Shown piece after piece: positions 49,201 through 57,597 of a DNA stretch of 64,000 bases. Under the pieces are notes generated by a model that searched no databases, was not told the origin of the DNA, and worked only from the letters and a program-made list of their open reading frames with translations. Source of the DNA: a virus; IMG/VR virus record IMGVR_UViG_3300032294_002877, positions 116,461 to 180,460 of that record. One strand, 5' to 3'. Each line of letters starts with the position of its first letter. Position 1 is the first letter of the stretch. A program made the position numbers and the translations under genes.

Positions 49201-52200
49201 TAAGTCCATCAACATATATTCTATTTCTTGTAGTGTCAATTTTGATAGACCTCGTAGGAAATAGTGGTATAGTTACGTTTGCTATGGAGTTTCTCGATGC
49301 TGTATCTATAGCATAGACTCTGTTGGTTGAAAGAGCGGCAACGTAAAGAGTATTACCATCTGGACTAATAGCCATTCCCCATAAAACACCAGAACTAGCT
49401 AAAGATATTGTAGCCGTTCTAGATCCTGATTGATTTAATACGTATATATAATTATTTCTAAAATTATCAGCAGTCGAAAGAGCCACATAGATTTTAGTAC
49501 TATCAGGACTAACTACTATGCTTATGGGGTTAGCGGGCACGGAGGAGCTAAATGCGGCTGTGGTCACAACCGAATTATTAACTGTGGATATGATACTAAT
49601 ATTATTACCGGTACTGTTAGCAACATAGACTTTATCTCCATCTGGAGATATGGCTAATCCTCGTGGACCGTTGCCAACTGCTATGCTGGCTATCTGAGTA
49701 TTAGTAGTTGTATCTATAACTATAACTCTATTACTATTAAAATTTGATATATATAATCTGTGACCAGTTGGGCTAAAAACCATATCTTGTGGATTAGATA
49801 GCTCTATATTATTATTTCTATTTAAAGTAATATATTCTCTTTGAGGATTATTTGTAACTATTGTGAGCACATTAGAAGACCGACTCAAGATATAGATTTT
49901 ACTCTTATCTGGATTCAATTTGACCACCTCTCCAATGTATGGTACCGATGCAGACGAAGTGATAGAACGAGATATCGTAGGATCAGAACTATTAACACCG
50001 GTATATAAATCATCGTTAGGAGAAACAGAATTTAAAAATTCCACATACTCTCGACTAGTTATAGGATATTTAGATATTCTATATGTGCTTGTTACCGATC
50101 CTATTCCGTTCGTATCAGACGAATTATTTGGATTACCAACAGTAATAAATTCTCCGTAATTATTGGCGGGATTTGTTACGCTGGCTACTCTAAATCCTAT
50201 GTTAGCCAAAGAGCCAGTAGGAGATACGATTCCACTAATTTGTGAGACGGTGTTGAGGGAGCTATCATAAGATCCTCCACAATGAACTATCGAACTACCT
50301 CCAACAAATGTATCTGTATACTCATTAACGTTGCCTGTTTGGTCGTAAGTGCCGTATGCACTCGGACCGCCATTATATCTAATATCAGTTATTCGTCCTA
50401 TACGATTACCAATATTAGCACCGAATGGGTCTATTATCACTCTACCACTAGAATTTATAAATGGAGACAGATTGCTTTCTTGAGTAATTGAATTTTGAGA
50501 CAATGCGCTGGATACGGTTAATTTTTTATATCTTAGTATATTAGCATACGTAGCATAAGACGATCTTACCATACCAACCATAGCCATATGGCCACTGTTA
50601 GAAACAGCAGAAGAATATGAATCCATTGATCCCAAAGTGCTTTCGGTATAGTCTGTCATATTATACTGGTTCCAATTAAGAGCATCATAGGAATAACTAA
50701 CAGAAGTGGATGACGAACCAATTGAAGATATTGGCTGATAAGACACAACACAATGCTTGGCATCTATAACCTCAGGACTAGTAAAAGACGTATTTTGAGC
50801 CGCAGTATCCCTCCAAGAAAAAGCATTCCCTATATCCGTAACAGATGATACATAGTTGTCTGATGGTACGGCCAAAAATCTATCTAATTTAGCAAAATAG
50901 GCTACGGTATTAAATATTTTATTTGGTAAGGTCACCCTGGTCCATGTATCTCCTATAATAGATGCTTTTGTTGGAGTTGGAGTTGTCGTAGGAGTAGGGG
51001 AACTAGTTTGAGCAGGAGTGGTGGTTTTGGTTGGAGTAATACTGGGCGTTACTGTTTTAGTCGGAGTAATAGTTGGAGTAACAGTAGGCGTGTTTGTTAT
51101 AGTAGGAGTAATAGTAGGCGTTATTGTTGGTGTGGGTTGATTAGCTATGTCGTCTAATTTAGCAATACCATGATTCAATCCGGCGTCTGCGGAGAGAAAT
51201 CGTTTATCTGGACTAACCAGCGAAAATACTGTTTTAAAAGTAGAGTTATCGTTTGATCCTAATTGACCATTAGCATTATCACCAGCAGCATATAACATAT
51301 TATTGCCAAGAGAAGTATTAGCAATAATAAAACTATGATTTTTACCACAGGCTATTCTTTTTTCTGCATCTATTGTAATACCAGAAAGACCCAAACCGGT
51401 GTTCCCGCTTGAAACTGCTGTTACTCTCGTTGGGATTAATATTTTTTGATTGGCGCTATTCAATCCGCATTGACCCAAACCATTGTATCCCCATGCCCAT
51501 AGACTACCATCATTTTTAAGAGCCAAGCAATGACTATCACCGCAAGCTATATCAACCCATGTATTATCATTCCCTATTTGTGTTGGAACAGCATTATATG
51601 TTGCTGTAGAGTTGGTTCCTAATTGACCATATGTATTATCTCCCCAGCTCCATAGGGTGCCATCTGCTCGTATGGCTATATTAAAAAATGATCCTGAAGC
51701 TATTTTAGAATAGTTATTGTTTGTTTCAGGAAAGGGTGCGGATAGTAAAACAAAAGGATCCACATATCTTGCAACACCTGTTGTTACTCTAAATTCATCA
51801 ATATGCCCTCTAAACGGAGAGGTTCCTGCTGGAGAATATGCTGCTCCTCCTATGTGTATTGTTCCGGACGTATGATTGATGGTAGAATTTTGAGTATAGA
51901 TCAGAACACCGTCAATAAATGTTCTTAATACTCCTGATTTTCTAGAAAATGCTATATGTATCCATTTATTTGTCGGTATAGGAGATGCTATTGTTTGCTG
52001 ATCTTCTACAAATAGATAGCCTGTGCTACTTATATAAGCATATGATCCTAGTGTTCCAGATGTTGTTCTTGTATCAAATAATACATTGTCTGAACTATTG
52101 GTAGTTAAATAGAAGTATCCTTCTATAGTATAATCGCCGGTTCCGAACCTAAGACTATTATAAGATGTTGTTGTATAGATAGCTCCATTATTACCACCCC

Positions 52201-52801
52201 AATAATAAGCACTACCACCAAACTTACTGTTTGATGTTGATATCTTACCGGTACCTAAAATAGCTAAACTTTTCGGATCGCTTGAAGAGTCGCTTATAGA
52301 TGTACTATTATTTGATCCATTTAAATGCAATAATAGTGAAACATTTGAAAAAGCGGGCTCCGATATTCTTACAGGGATATACGACGGAAAATTTATAGCT
52401 ACAAGATTACCCAGCTGGCCAAATTGGTTATTTCCCCATGCCCATAAACTACCGTCTGTTTTTATACCTAAAGTATGTCTTGCTCCGCAACTAACAGAAC
52501 TCCAATTACTATTATCTAATAATAGCATATCAGAAGATGAAGATACCGAAGTTCCAACACCAAGCTGACCATAAGAGTTATCGCCCCAAACGTATAATTT
52601 ATTTGATGAGTTGATTGCTGCTGAATGTTTGAAGTTGACAGAAGCAGAGATCCAAGATGAATTTTCTAATGCTCCATCATTGCCTAATCTTGAAACGGTA
52701 TTTTTATTCGTACTTTCTCCGAAAATGTATAAAGTATCACTAGAATCTGTTAGACCTAGTACGATCCCATTGCCAGTTATAATATTTCTAAAATTAGCCA
52801 T
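46247..52801 (-). CDS. Mosaic adhesin with RCC1, LamG, PT linker, permuted FGE domain, propeller, Ig and BNR-like repeats, 2184 aa
   Basis: Order of modules from the N-terminus: RCC1 repeats (LYVWGDNSYGQLG, about 10-155), a nested LamG (about 150-355), RCC1 again (to about 540), a PT linker (556-612), a BNR/Ycf48-like propeller part (about 620-800), a permuted FGE-like domain (about 800-1370) that contains an inserted YVTN-type propeller (about 943-1264), another BNR-like part, an Ig-like unit, a second PT linker (about 1704-1811) and a final BNR-like propeller (to 2184, AWQKSTDG-like WRSLDGGSTW repeats). It is the longest adhesin here and probably the main receptor-binding component. Confidence 0.8.
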   Translation of the reverse strand: MANFRNIITGNGIVLGLTDSSDTLYIFGESTNKNTVSRLGNDGALENSSWISASVNFKHSAAINSSNKLYVWGDNSYGQLGVGTSVSSSSDMLLLDNSNWSSVSCGARHTLGIKTDGSLWAWGNNQFGQLGNLVAINFPSYIPVRISEPAFSNVSLLLHLNGSNNSTSISDSSSDPKSLAILGTGKISTSNSKFGGSAYYWGGNNGAIYTTTSYNSLRFGTGDYTIEGYFYLTTNSSDNVLFDTRTTSGTLGSYAYISSTGYLFVEDQQTIASPIPTNKWIHIAFSRKSGVLRTFIDGVLIYTQNSTINHTSGTIHIGGAAYSPAGTSPFRGHIDEFRVTTGVARYVDPFVLLSAPFPETNNNYSKIASGSFFNIAIRADGTLWSWGDNTYGQLGTNSTATYNAVPTQIGNDNTWVDIACGDSHCLALKNDGSLWAWGYNGLGQCGLNSANQKILIPTRVTAVSSGNTGLGLSGITIDAEKRIACGKNHSFIIANTSLGNNMLYAAGDNANGQLGSNDNSTFKTVFSLVSPDKRFLSADAGLNHGIAKLDDIANQPTPTITPTITPTITNTPTVTPTITPTKTVTPSITPTKTTTPAQTSSPTPTTTPTPTKASIIGDTWTRVTLPNKIFNTVAYFAKLDRFLAVPSDNYVSSVTDIGNAFSWRDTAAQNTSFTSPEVIDAKHCVVSYQPISSIGSSSTSVSYSYDALNWNQYNMTDYTESTLGSMDSYSSAVSNSGHMAMVGMVRSSYATYANILRYKKLTVSSALSQNSITQESNLSPFINSSGRVIIDPFGANIGNRIGRITDIRYNGGPSAYGTYDQTGNVNEYTDTFVGGSSIVHCGGSYDSSLNTVSQISGIVSPTGSLANIGFRVASVTNPANNYGEFITVGNPNNSSDTNGIGSVTSTYRISKYPITSREYVEFLNSVSPNDDLYTGVNSSDPTISRSITSSASVPYIGEVVKLNPDKSKIYILSRSSNVLTIVTNNPQREYITLNRNNNIELSNPQDMVFSPTGHRLYISNFNSNRVIVIDTTTNTQIASIAVGNGPRGLAISPDGDKVYVANSTGNNISIISTVNNSVVTTAAFSSSVPANPISIVVSPDSTKIYVALSTADNFRNNYIYVLNQSGSRTATISLASSGVLWGMAISPDGNTLYVAALSTNRVYAIDTASRNSIANVTIPLFPTRSIKIDTTRNRIYVDGLSDEGIKVLNLQTLAVIDTIRAPGVYDFDIDPTNQTVYYINTNGPSASTNLFTYLLTQEYSAIRGKENYPINFVNWYNAARYCNWLSNGKPVGNRISTTTENGAYNLTLQFPTRNTTNPNTGSSPHYFLPNINEWHKAAYYKGGGTNAGYWRYATQSDSIVPVESRVGETNIVENIFPKNINEIPAIKIRKDGLAVVVCNNYVFFGNMIPGETPIWSMYKLSALEIGTRLRSRTDILFGDDNRVLIIVSNLASNASSSYIYTDPISYSSNYDSGIIFNQGTLPVLNNASVSVGAAIYNNGMYLIIPQAPLSTNILWKSTDGINWTTVNSSTLNGQTWKGLASKNNLFVAVGDYRGAISYTDIRSTPTPTPTITNTPTNNGITITQQPRNADIVLVADNNGGGIANFTVQATSRLYIAYQWFESINNGPFNPITGATLNILSINNITSAQNGNRYYVRLTSGNVVLTSSTVTLNVFTNSPIVILQQPTDTYATNSGASFTVVAELNPTPTPTCTVTPTVTPTVTPTVTVTVTPSCTSGIDLTPTPTPSVTATITPTLTITPTTTPASTVTPTITPTITPTITVTKSPIVTPSPTKTVTPTKSISLTPTPTPTPPCIAGLSWSRKSTPYEVNSSAINQVWGDIACSSDGMKITAVSSYVPDQYSTLYNQGKSGRIIISSNNGDTWTTPTSATPGFGNSQAYNYNTDWTGVAMSDNGNIIIAASNNSYIWRSLDGGSTWNIISTIGYYDNIVRRFYTGNIVCSSDGSKVAVIVTRSANDPGGFLSYILRSSDGGVNWTNSITAPNPINNLEWTQIAMSKDGTKLIAVLDRGPSWYNRYPIYRSIDGGITWNEIAQNIVFDYNNPITISDNGMVITRTFTQNNTNQLFISLDGGETYTIKPIPIVGYIKSNNNGTRIIGVSAVFAYVSLDQGNTWTISQKINDDTDPAINVVGRKIVSSIDSNRLILSAYSVNQTQNLVLGRIYTSRCN
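47368..47690 (-). repeat. Pro-Thr linker, long
   Basis: About 108 residues of TPT/TVTPT/TITPT-type repeat joining an Ig-like unit to the final BNR-like propeller. The repeat has no exact DNA unit; codons vary while the Pro-Thr pattern is kept. Confidence 0.85.
48690..50400 (-). other. Circularly permuted FGE-like domain 3 with inserted beta-propeller
   Basis: The usual C-terminal part (PSAYGTYDQTGNVNEYTD, CGGSY, IGFRVAS) comes first. It is followed by the usual N-terminal part (EFITVGNPNNSSD, YPITSREYVEFLN), which is interrupted at about 49010-49975 by a YVTN-type propeller (repeats such as VIDTTTNTQIASIAVGNGPRGLAISPDGDKVYVAN). It resumes with INFVNWYNAARYCNWL and INEWHKAAYY. Confidence 0.65.
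50966..51137 (-). repeat. Pro-Thr linker
   Basis: About 57 residues of (TPTITPT)-type repeat between the RCC1/LamG region and the propeller plus FGE region of the 2184-aa adhesin. Confidence 0.85.
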
Positions 52802-52829
52802 AATTAATTGTTCCGTATGTGTTATTAAT

Positions 52830-55800
52830 CTATAGTATTCCTAAAGACCTTATAGACCAAGATATTCCATTATTACCGCTTATTAAATAATTACTGTTAT
52901 TGACTCCGATTACAATAATATTATTATTATACGATACTATATTAGACCACTGAGGATTTGATACATTCGACGGTCTTTCTACCCATGTATCACCGTTATT
53001 ATCGCTAGTGTATATATTGTTCTGATCAAGAGCTATAGCTATCCATCTATTATTAGAGAATATTATTTTCTCCCACTCTGCCGTTATTGGCATATTAATA
53101 CTAGACCATGTTAATCCATTGTCTGTACTTCTTGCTGCTGTCCTAGAATTTGATCCAATCGCTATAATAATACTACCATTGCTATTAGTTGCAGCAGATT
53201 TCCAGAATACATTTAATGAGCCAATATTTAATGATATGTCTGACCACGATATTACTCTGTTAGAAGATATTGTTCCTGACAAAACATTGTTACTATTACT
53301 GGCAAAAGCGAAAATTTTATTTTTGGCCTGAACCAAGTGCGTCCAGTTTCTTGATTGTGGCGCTATAAATGTATACCATGTATTAGCCGCGTATCCAGCA
53401 ACAATATTAGAATCATTAGCTAATGCTAGTATAGAATACTGATTAGTGGCTGCTGCCGCTCCGCCTGTAGACGTATTAGTATTCCATCCCAAGCTTGTGG
53501 TCCAATTCAATGTTGTTCCAAGACTATGATTGGTCCAAGTAATCGTATCTCTTGACATACTAACATTACTAGAAGCAAATCCAAAAATAGCATATTGATT
53601 ACTAACAGTATCATAGCAAACAGTTGTTGGACTAGTTACCGACTGACCAGTAGCGGTTTTGGATGCCCAAGAAGCATATCCAACCTGACCTCTATCATTA
53701 TTTCCCCAACCCCATAATCTATTATTTGAGTCTATAATAAGATTATGACTACCTAATGAACTAGCTCTAATACCATAATTCAAAGTTGTTCCTGATGGCG
53801 CAGAAATTGGCTTAAGTACGGACGATGCAGAATATGTACCGTCGCCTAACTGTCCAACATCATTAGCTCCAACAGAGGCTATAATATTATTAATAAAAGC
53901 TACAGGAGGTTTTTGTGATGGGGTAATACTTGGAGTAACCGGTACTGTCGATGTAACAGTGGCGGTTGGTGTAGGTGATGGTGTTAGGGTTGGGGTTATA
54001 CTAGGAGACGGAGTAACAGTTGGTGTAGGTTGTGGAGTAGGGGGTATCGGAGGAGCATCGCTATCGAAACCCATATCAATAATAGAGTTGCTGTTAAAAT
54101 TTTGAGATATGATACGCGATGGTCTCAACTGCTTATTCCATGTGTCTATTGTAGACAATCCATTGTCTGTCAATGTATACATAATATCATTATTATTAAC
54201 AACATTCCTGTGTGTCGATGATATGTATGACTTATATACTATAGAATATATTTGATCACTAATAGTATTAATAAAATATATAACATCTGTATTCAATAAT
54301 AAATTATTTCCATATAATACAACATTATTATAATTATCAACAAGAAGTTTAATGTTAGATAAAGATAAGGTTGTTGCCGTGGTACTTGAACTCAAACCAT
54401 AAATACTTAAACTTTTGCTTTGACTGCTTAATAAATTGTAAGAAATAATAGATTGGGCATTTCCTGTACCATTCTCCAATGTTACATATATCTTGTTTCT
54501 ACAATAAACAATCTTGCTTGGTTGTGTTAAATTATGAGTAAATAAAGTAGTGTTAGTATATAGAGTATTATTGATAACTGTTTTTATTACTGTTCCATTT
54601 GAAGATGTGGTATATATAGTATTGTAGTTTTCGCCGTTACAGAAATCTTGAATCTGAATATTGTTTGGTTTGAAATCTATTATGCATCTTACCGCATATC
54701 TAGGATTACTCAACAAGTCATAAACAGTTATAGTATTATCAGAATAATTTAAGCAATACAATTTACTGCTATCTTCACTTATGAGTATCTTGCGAGGACT
54801 TCCTCCTGTTACTATAGATCCAACACGAGCCCATAAAGAAGGATCAGCATCAACAGAATTAATAATGTCGATCCTGTTCTGAGAATTAGATACAAAGGTT
54901 TGTGTTCTATCATATCCTATAAAAATACTAGTTGGCGTTTGATTAATATCATTGATTATTTTAATATCAAATGGATTTGTAACATTGATAGCATTCAATT
55001 TAGTACTATCGGCACAAACCAAATAACCAGTATCTCCGGCGGCATTTGTGGTGAACGCTCCGTCTCCTGATGAATTCAAGGTTGATGTTAACGGAGTAGT
55101 ATTATTTTGATTACCGTATAGCGTATATGTTTCACTAAGAGGAGAATAGAATGCGGCTTTATACCACTCGTTTTCTGTTGGAATCCAATATCTAGAGCCA
55201 GAGTTTCTAACTACTGCGCCAGCATCTGATATAGAATACGCTCCTGTTTCGGTATCACTAGAATCTGTAGCTCCATTATGTAGCCAATTACAGTATCTGG
55301 CACAATCTATCCAATTAACATAATTTACAGGCTTATTTCCAAAATTTCTTTTTGACACATAATAATAACTACCAGCAGATCCCGCTCTAATTATACCTCC
55401 CCTTTGAGTATCTGTTGCCATGTTGCTATTATATAGAGCTCTAGTATCAAGCTTAGCTTTACTGTTTAAAAATGCGCAATATTCATCATTTGTAACAGGA
55501 AATCTGCCTATTTTGTATACATAAGATACGGCGCCATAACTGGTGCTGGGGTCTGCTATGTTGTTTGTATTAGAAACAGTAGAGAAATTTCCTAATTCAA
55601 TAGGATCTCCATTAACTCCGGATGTTGCTATTCTAAACCCAGTAGCAGCATCGGATACTGTGGCCGCTGCAACTACTCTTCCGTTTTTAGATATCCCTTG
55701 AGCGTTCGAAGAAAAATTACCTCCTCTTATAGCAAAAGAAGTAGCGTCTCCTACCCATTCTCCGATATTACCACTCATATCGTAACAATTATAAAAACTT

Positions 55801-57581
55801 TTAGCCCCATTGGTTCCTACTGTACTAACATTCCCTCCACTAGTTATACCATTAAATAATGACTGATTATTATAATTAGCCACATTCGGACTTAGTAATG
55901 GGCTTGTTGTTGGAGTAACAGTTGGAGTTAAAGTCGGGGTCGGTGTTTTGGTTGGAGTCGCTGTTGAAGTTACTGTTGGCGTTACTGTTGATGTTGGCGA
56001 AATAGTTATTGTTGGAGTTAATGTGGGTGTGAGCGTAGGCGTTCTTGTTGGAGTAATTGTGGGTGTTAATGTTCTAGTAGGTGTAGGGGTAACATCAGGA
56101 GCTGTCCATAATACAAACGGATTATTTGGAATAATCAAATAACCAACACCGGGTAATAATGATGTTAAACTATTGAATTGGCTGTTAGGATCATAGCTAA
56201 TGTATGCTGTACCATCAGAACTAATACCATAAATTTTTGATACGCTAAATTTAAATGGAGCAGTATTAAGATTTAATGGATCCGTTCCCATGTACGTTTC
56301 CATAGCAAATGCTGTATCTATATTAATACTATTTCTATTATCTTTATTTGTTAATCCAGCAAATAATACATAGTTTGGATTATTAGAATTACTAATTACT
56401 AGATATGTTTTTTGTGATTCAAGAGCATTTAGACTATTAAATGAGCTGTTGCTCCACGATATATAAGCTGATCCATTACTAGATATTCCGTATATTATAG
56501 AAATTTGACTAGCAATCTCAGCTGGTAACGAAGATAGATTTAAATTAGTATCACCCTGATATTTAATAAATTGTAATTTTTTATTGATTATAAGAGTAGT
56601 AAATAGTGTTGGACTATAGTCTGTGGGAGTTGGGGTTAGTGTAGGAGTTGGCGTTGGGGTGAAATACTGAACGCTACAAACATAGGAAGACGATACCGGG
56701 CCATCACCGACACTGCTAGCGCTAACGCATGCTGGGCCAGTATTAGACTGAGTTGCATATGTCCAATATCCAGCATTCAAATTTCCTGATTTATAATATG
56801 CTGCTTTATACCATTCATTTTCTGTAGGGATATAATACCTAGCCCCAGGATTCCTTACTATATTATCGCCAACTAAACTAAATGTATAAGCACCATTTTC
56901 TGTGGTATTATTATTTTGAGTTCCTGTTGGTTTTCCGTTGTGTAACCAATTACAATACCTGGCAGCATCAAACCAAGAAACATAAATTATTGGTTTATTT
57001 GCATATGACGATCTAACCGTATAAGTATAACTGCCACTGGTTCCCGATCTGTCTATTCCACAGCGACCAAGGCTAGAGCTCATTGAGATATTATATAGAT
57101 TATTGGTATCGGTTCTAGCTATAGCGTTTAAAAATTCTACATATTCACAAACTGTCACAGGAAAAGCAGAAATTTGATACCCGTAATTTACGCTTCCGTA
57201 TCCACTAGACGGATCGGAAGTATTATTAATATCTCCTACTGTAACAAAGTTAGGGATATTTAATGTATTATCTATTGAAGCTATTCTGAATCCAAGATTA
57301 CCATTTTCTGATGATCTTATTAATGTAATTCTACTATTGGACGATAATGCAGCGGATATGTCTGCAGCAGTTTGGCTTAACCAACTACCACCCCTGGCAC
57401 ATCTTAAAGAACCGACAGCATTATCCAAATCATTCCATTCTATGACATTACCTGTCTGATCGTATGTTCCGTAAGCGCTAGGACCTCCGTTAGTACCAAC
57501 AGTAGTCACATTACCATCGACACCATCCCAGTCCGCACATAATGCAAAATTTGCTGTATTTGTTCCTGGATTTACTGGCAT
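52830..57581 (-). CDS. Mosaic adhesin with two permuted FGE domains, propellers, RCC1 and PT linkers, 1583 aa
   Basis: From the N-terminus: a permuted FGE-like domain (residues 1-280; TGNVIEW 43-49, GGSW 64-67, GFR 97-99, then PVTVCEYVEFLN 141-152, VSWFDAARYCNWL 201-213, TENEWYKAAYY 253-263); a PT linker (308-320); two copies of an IYG-x-SS-G-x-AYIS module (about 330-490); a second PT linker (about 495-560); a second permuted FGE domain (about 565-845); a propeller (about 860-1175); a third PT linker (about 1178-1224); RCC1 repeats (LWGWGNNDRGQVG); and a BNR-like C-terminus. A receptor-binding role is likely. Confidence 0.8.
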   Translation of the reverse strand: MPVNPGTNTANFALCADWDGVDGNVTTVGTNGGPSAYGTYDQTGNVIEWNDLDNAVGSLRCARGGSWLSQTAADISAALSSNSRITLIRSSENGNLGFRIASIDNTLNIPNFVTVGDINNTSDPSSGYGSVNYGYQISAFPVTVCEYVEFLNAIARTDTNNLYNISMSSSLGRCGIDRSGTSGSYTYTVRSSYANKPIIYVSWFDAARYCNWLHNGKPTGTQNNNTTENGAYTFSLVGDNIVRNPGARYYIPTENEWYKAAYYKSGNLNAGYWTYATQSNTGPACVSASSVGDGPVSSSYVCSVQYFTPTPTPTLTPTPTDYSPTLFTTLIINKKLQFIKYQGDTNLNLSSLPAEIASQISIIYGISSNGSAYISWSNSSFNSLNALESQKTYLVISNSNNPNYVLFAGLTNKDNRNSINIDTAFAMETYMGTDPLNLNTAPFKFSVSKIYGISSDGTAYISYDPNSQFNSLTSLLPGVGYLIIPNNPFVLWTAPDVTPTPTRTLTPTITPTRTPTLTPTLTPTITISPTSTVTPTVTSTATPTKTPTPTLTPTVTPTTSPLLSPNVANYNNQSLFNGITSGGNVSTVGTNGAKSFYNCYDMSGNIGEWVGDATSFAIRGGNFSSNAQGISKNGRVVAAATVSDAATGFRIATSGVNGDPIELGNFSTVSNTNNIADPSTSYGAVSYVYKIGRFPVTNDEYCAFLNSKAKLDTRALYNSNMATDTQRGGIIRAGSAGSYYYVSKRNFGNKPVNYVNWIDCARYCNWLHNGATDSSDTETGAYSISDAGAVVRNSGSRYWIPTENEWYKAAFYSPLSETYTLYGNQNNTTPLTSTLNSSGDGAFTTNAAGDTGYLVCADSTKLNAINVTNPFDIKIINDINQTPTSIFIGYDRTQTFVSNSQNRIDIINSVDADPSLWARVGSIVTGGSPRKILISEDSSKLYCLNYSDNTITVYDLLSNPRYAVRCIIDFKPNNIQIQDFCNGENYNTIYTTSSNGTVIKTVINNTLYTNTTLFTHNLTQPSKIVYCRNKIYVTLENGTGNAQSIISYNLLSSQSKSLSIYGLSSSTTATTLSLSNIKLLVDNYNNVVLYGNNLLLNTDVIYFINTISDQIYSIVYKSYISSTHRNVVNNNDIMYTLTDNGLSTIDTWNKQLRPSRIISQNFNSNSIIDMGFDSDAPPIPPTPQPTPTVTPSPSITPTLTPSPTPTATVTSTVPVTPSITPSQKPPVAFINNIIASVGANDVGQLGDGTYSASSVLKPISAPSGTTLNYGIRASSLGSHNLIIDSNNRLWGWGNNDRGQVGYASWASKTATGQSVTSPTTVCYDTVSNQYAIFGFASSNVSMSRDTITWTNHSLGTTLNWTTSLGWNTNTSTGGAAAATNQYSILALANDSNIVAGYAANTWYTFIAPQSRNWTHLVQAKNKIFAFASNSNNVLSGTISSNRVISWSDISLNIGSLNVFWKSAATNSNGSIIIAIGSNSRTAARSTDNGLTWSSINMPITAEWEKIIFSNNRWIAIALDQNNIYTSDNNGDTWVERPSNVSNPQWSNIVSYNNNIIVIGVNNSNYLISGNNGISWSIRSLGIL
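53910..54050 (-). repeat. Pro-Thr/Pro-Ser linker
   Basis: About 47 residues of PTPTVTPSPSITPT-type repeat between the propeller and the RCC1 repeats of the 1583-aa adhesin. Confidence 0.8.
55045..55890 (-). other. Circularly permuted FGE-like domain 2
   Basis: It opens with the usual C-terminal part (TVGTNGAKSFYNCYDMSGNIGEW, IRGGNFSSN, TGFRIA) and continues into the usual N-terminal part (FSTVSNTNNIADPSTSYGAV, FPVTNDEYCAFLN, VNWIDCARYCNWLHNG, TENEWYKAAFY). The order is swapped relative to known FGE/SUMF1 proteins, as in the other two copies. Confidence 0.65.
55900..56097 (-). repeat. Pro-Thr linker
   Basis: About 66 residues of TPTRTLTPTITPT-type repeat leading into the second permuted FGE domain. 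Confidence 0.85.
56742..57581 (-). other. Circularly permuted FGE-like domain 1
   Basis: The protein begins with what is normally the C-terminal part of the FGE-sulfatase (C-type-lectin) fold (TYDQTGNVIEW, GGSW, LGFRIAS), directly followed by the usual N-terminal part (FVTVGDINN, PVTVCEYVEFLN, WFDAARYCNWL, TENEWYKAAYY). Because it is the very start of the protein, no preceding half is missing. Confidence 0.7.
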
Positions 57582-57597
57582 ACTTCAACTTTCATGA

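Noticed and set aside
46247-57581. Diversity-generating retroelement acting on the C-type-lectin (FGE) domains
   Set aside because: No reverse transcriptase gene and no near-identical template repeat with A-specific changes are visible in this window. The FGE copies differ at silent sites all along. A retroelement outside the window cannot be excluded.
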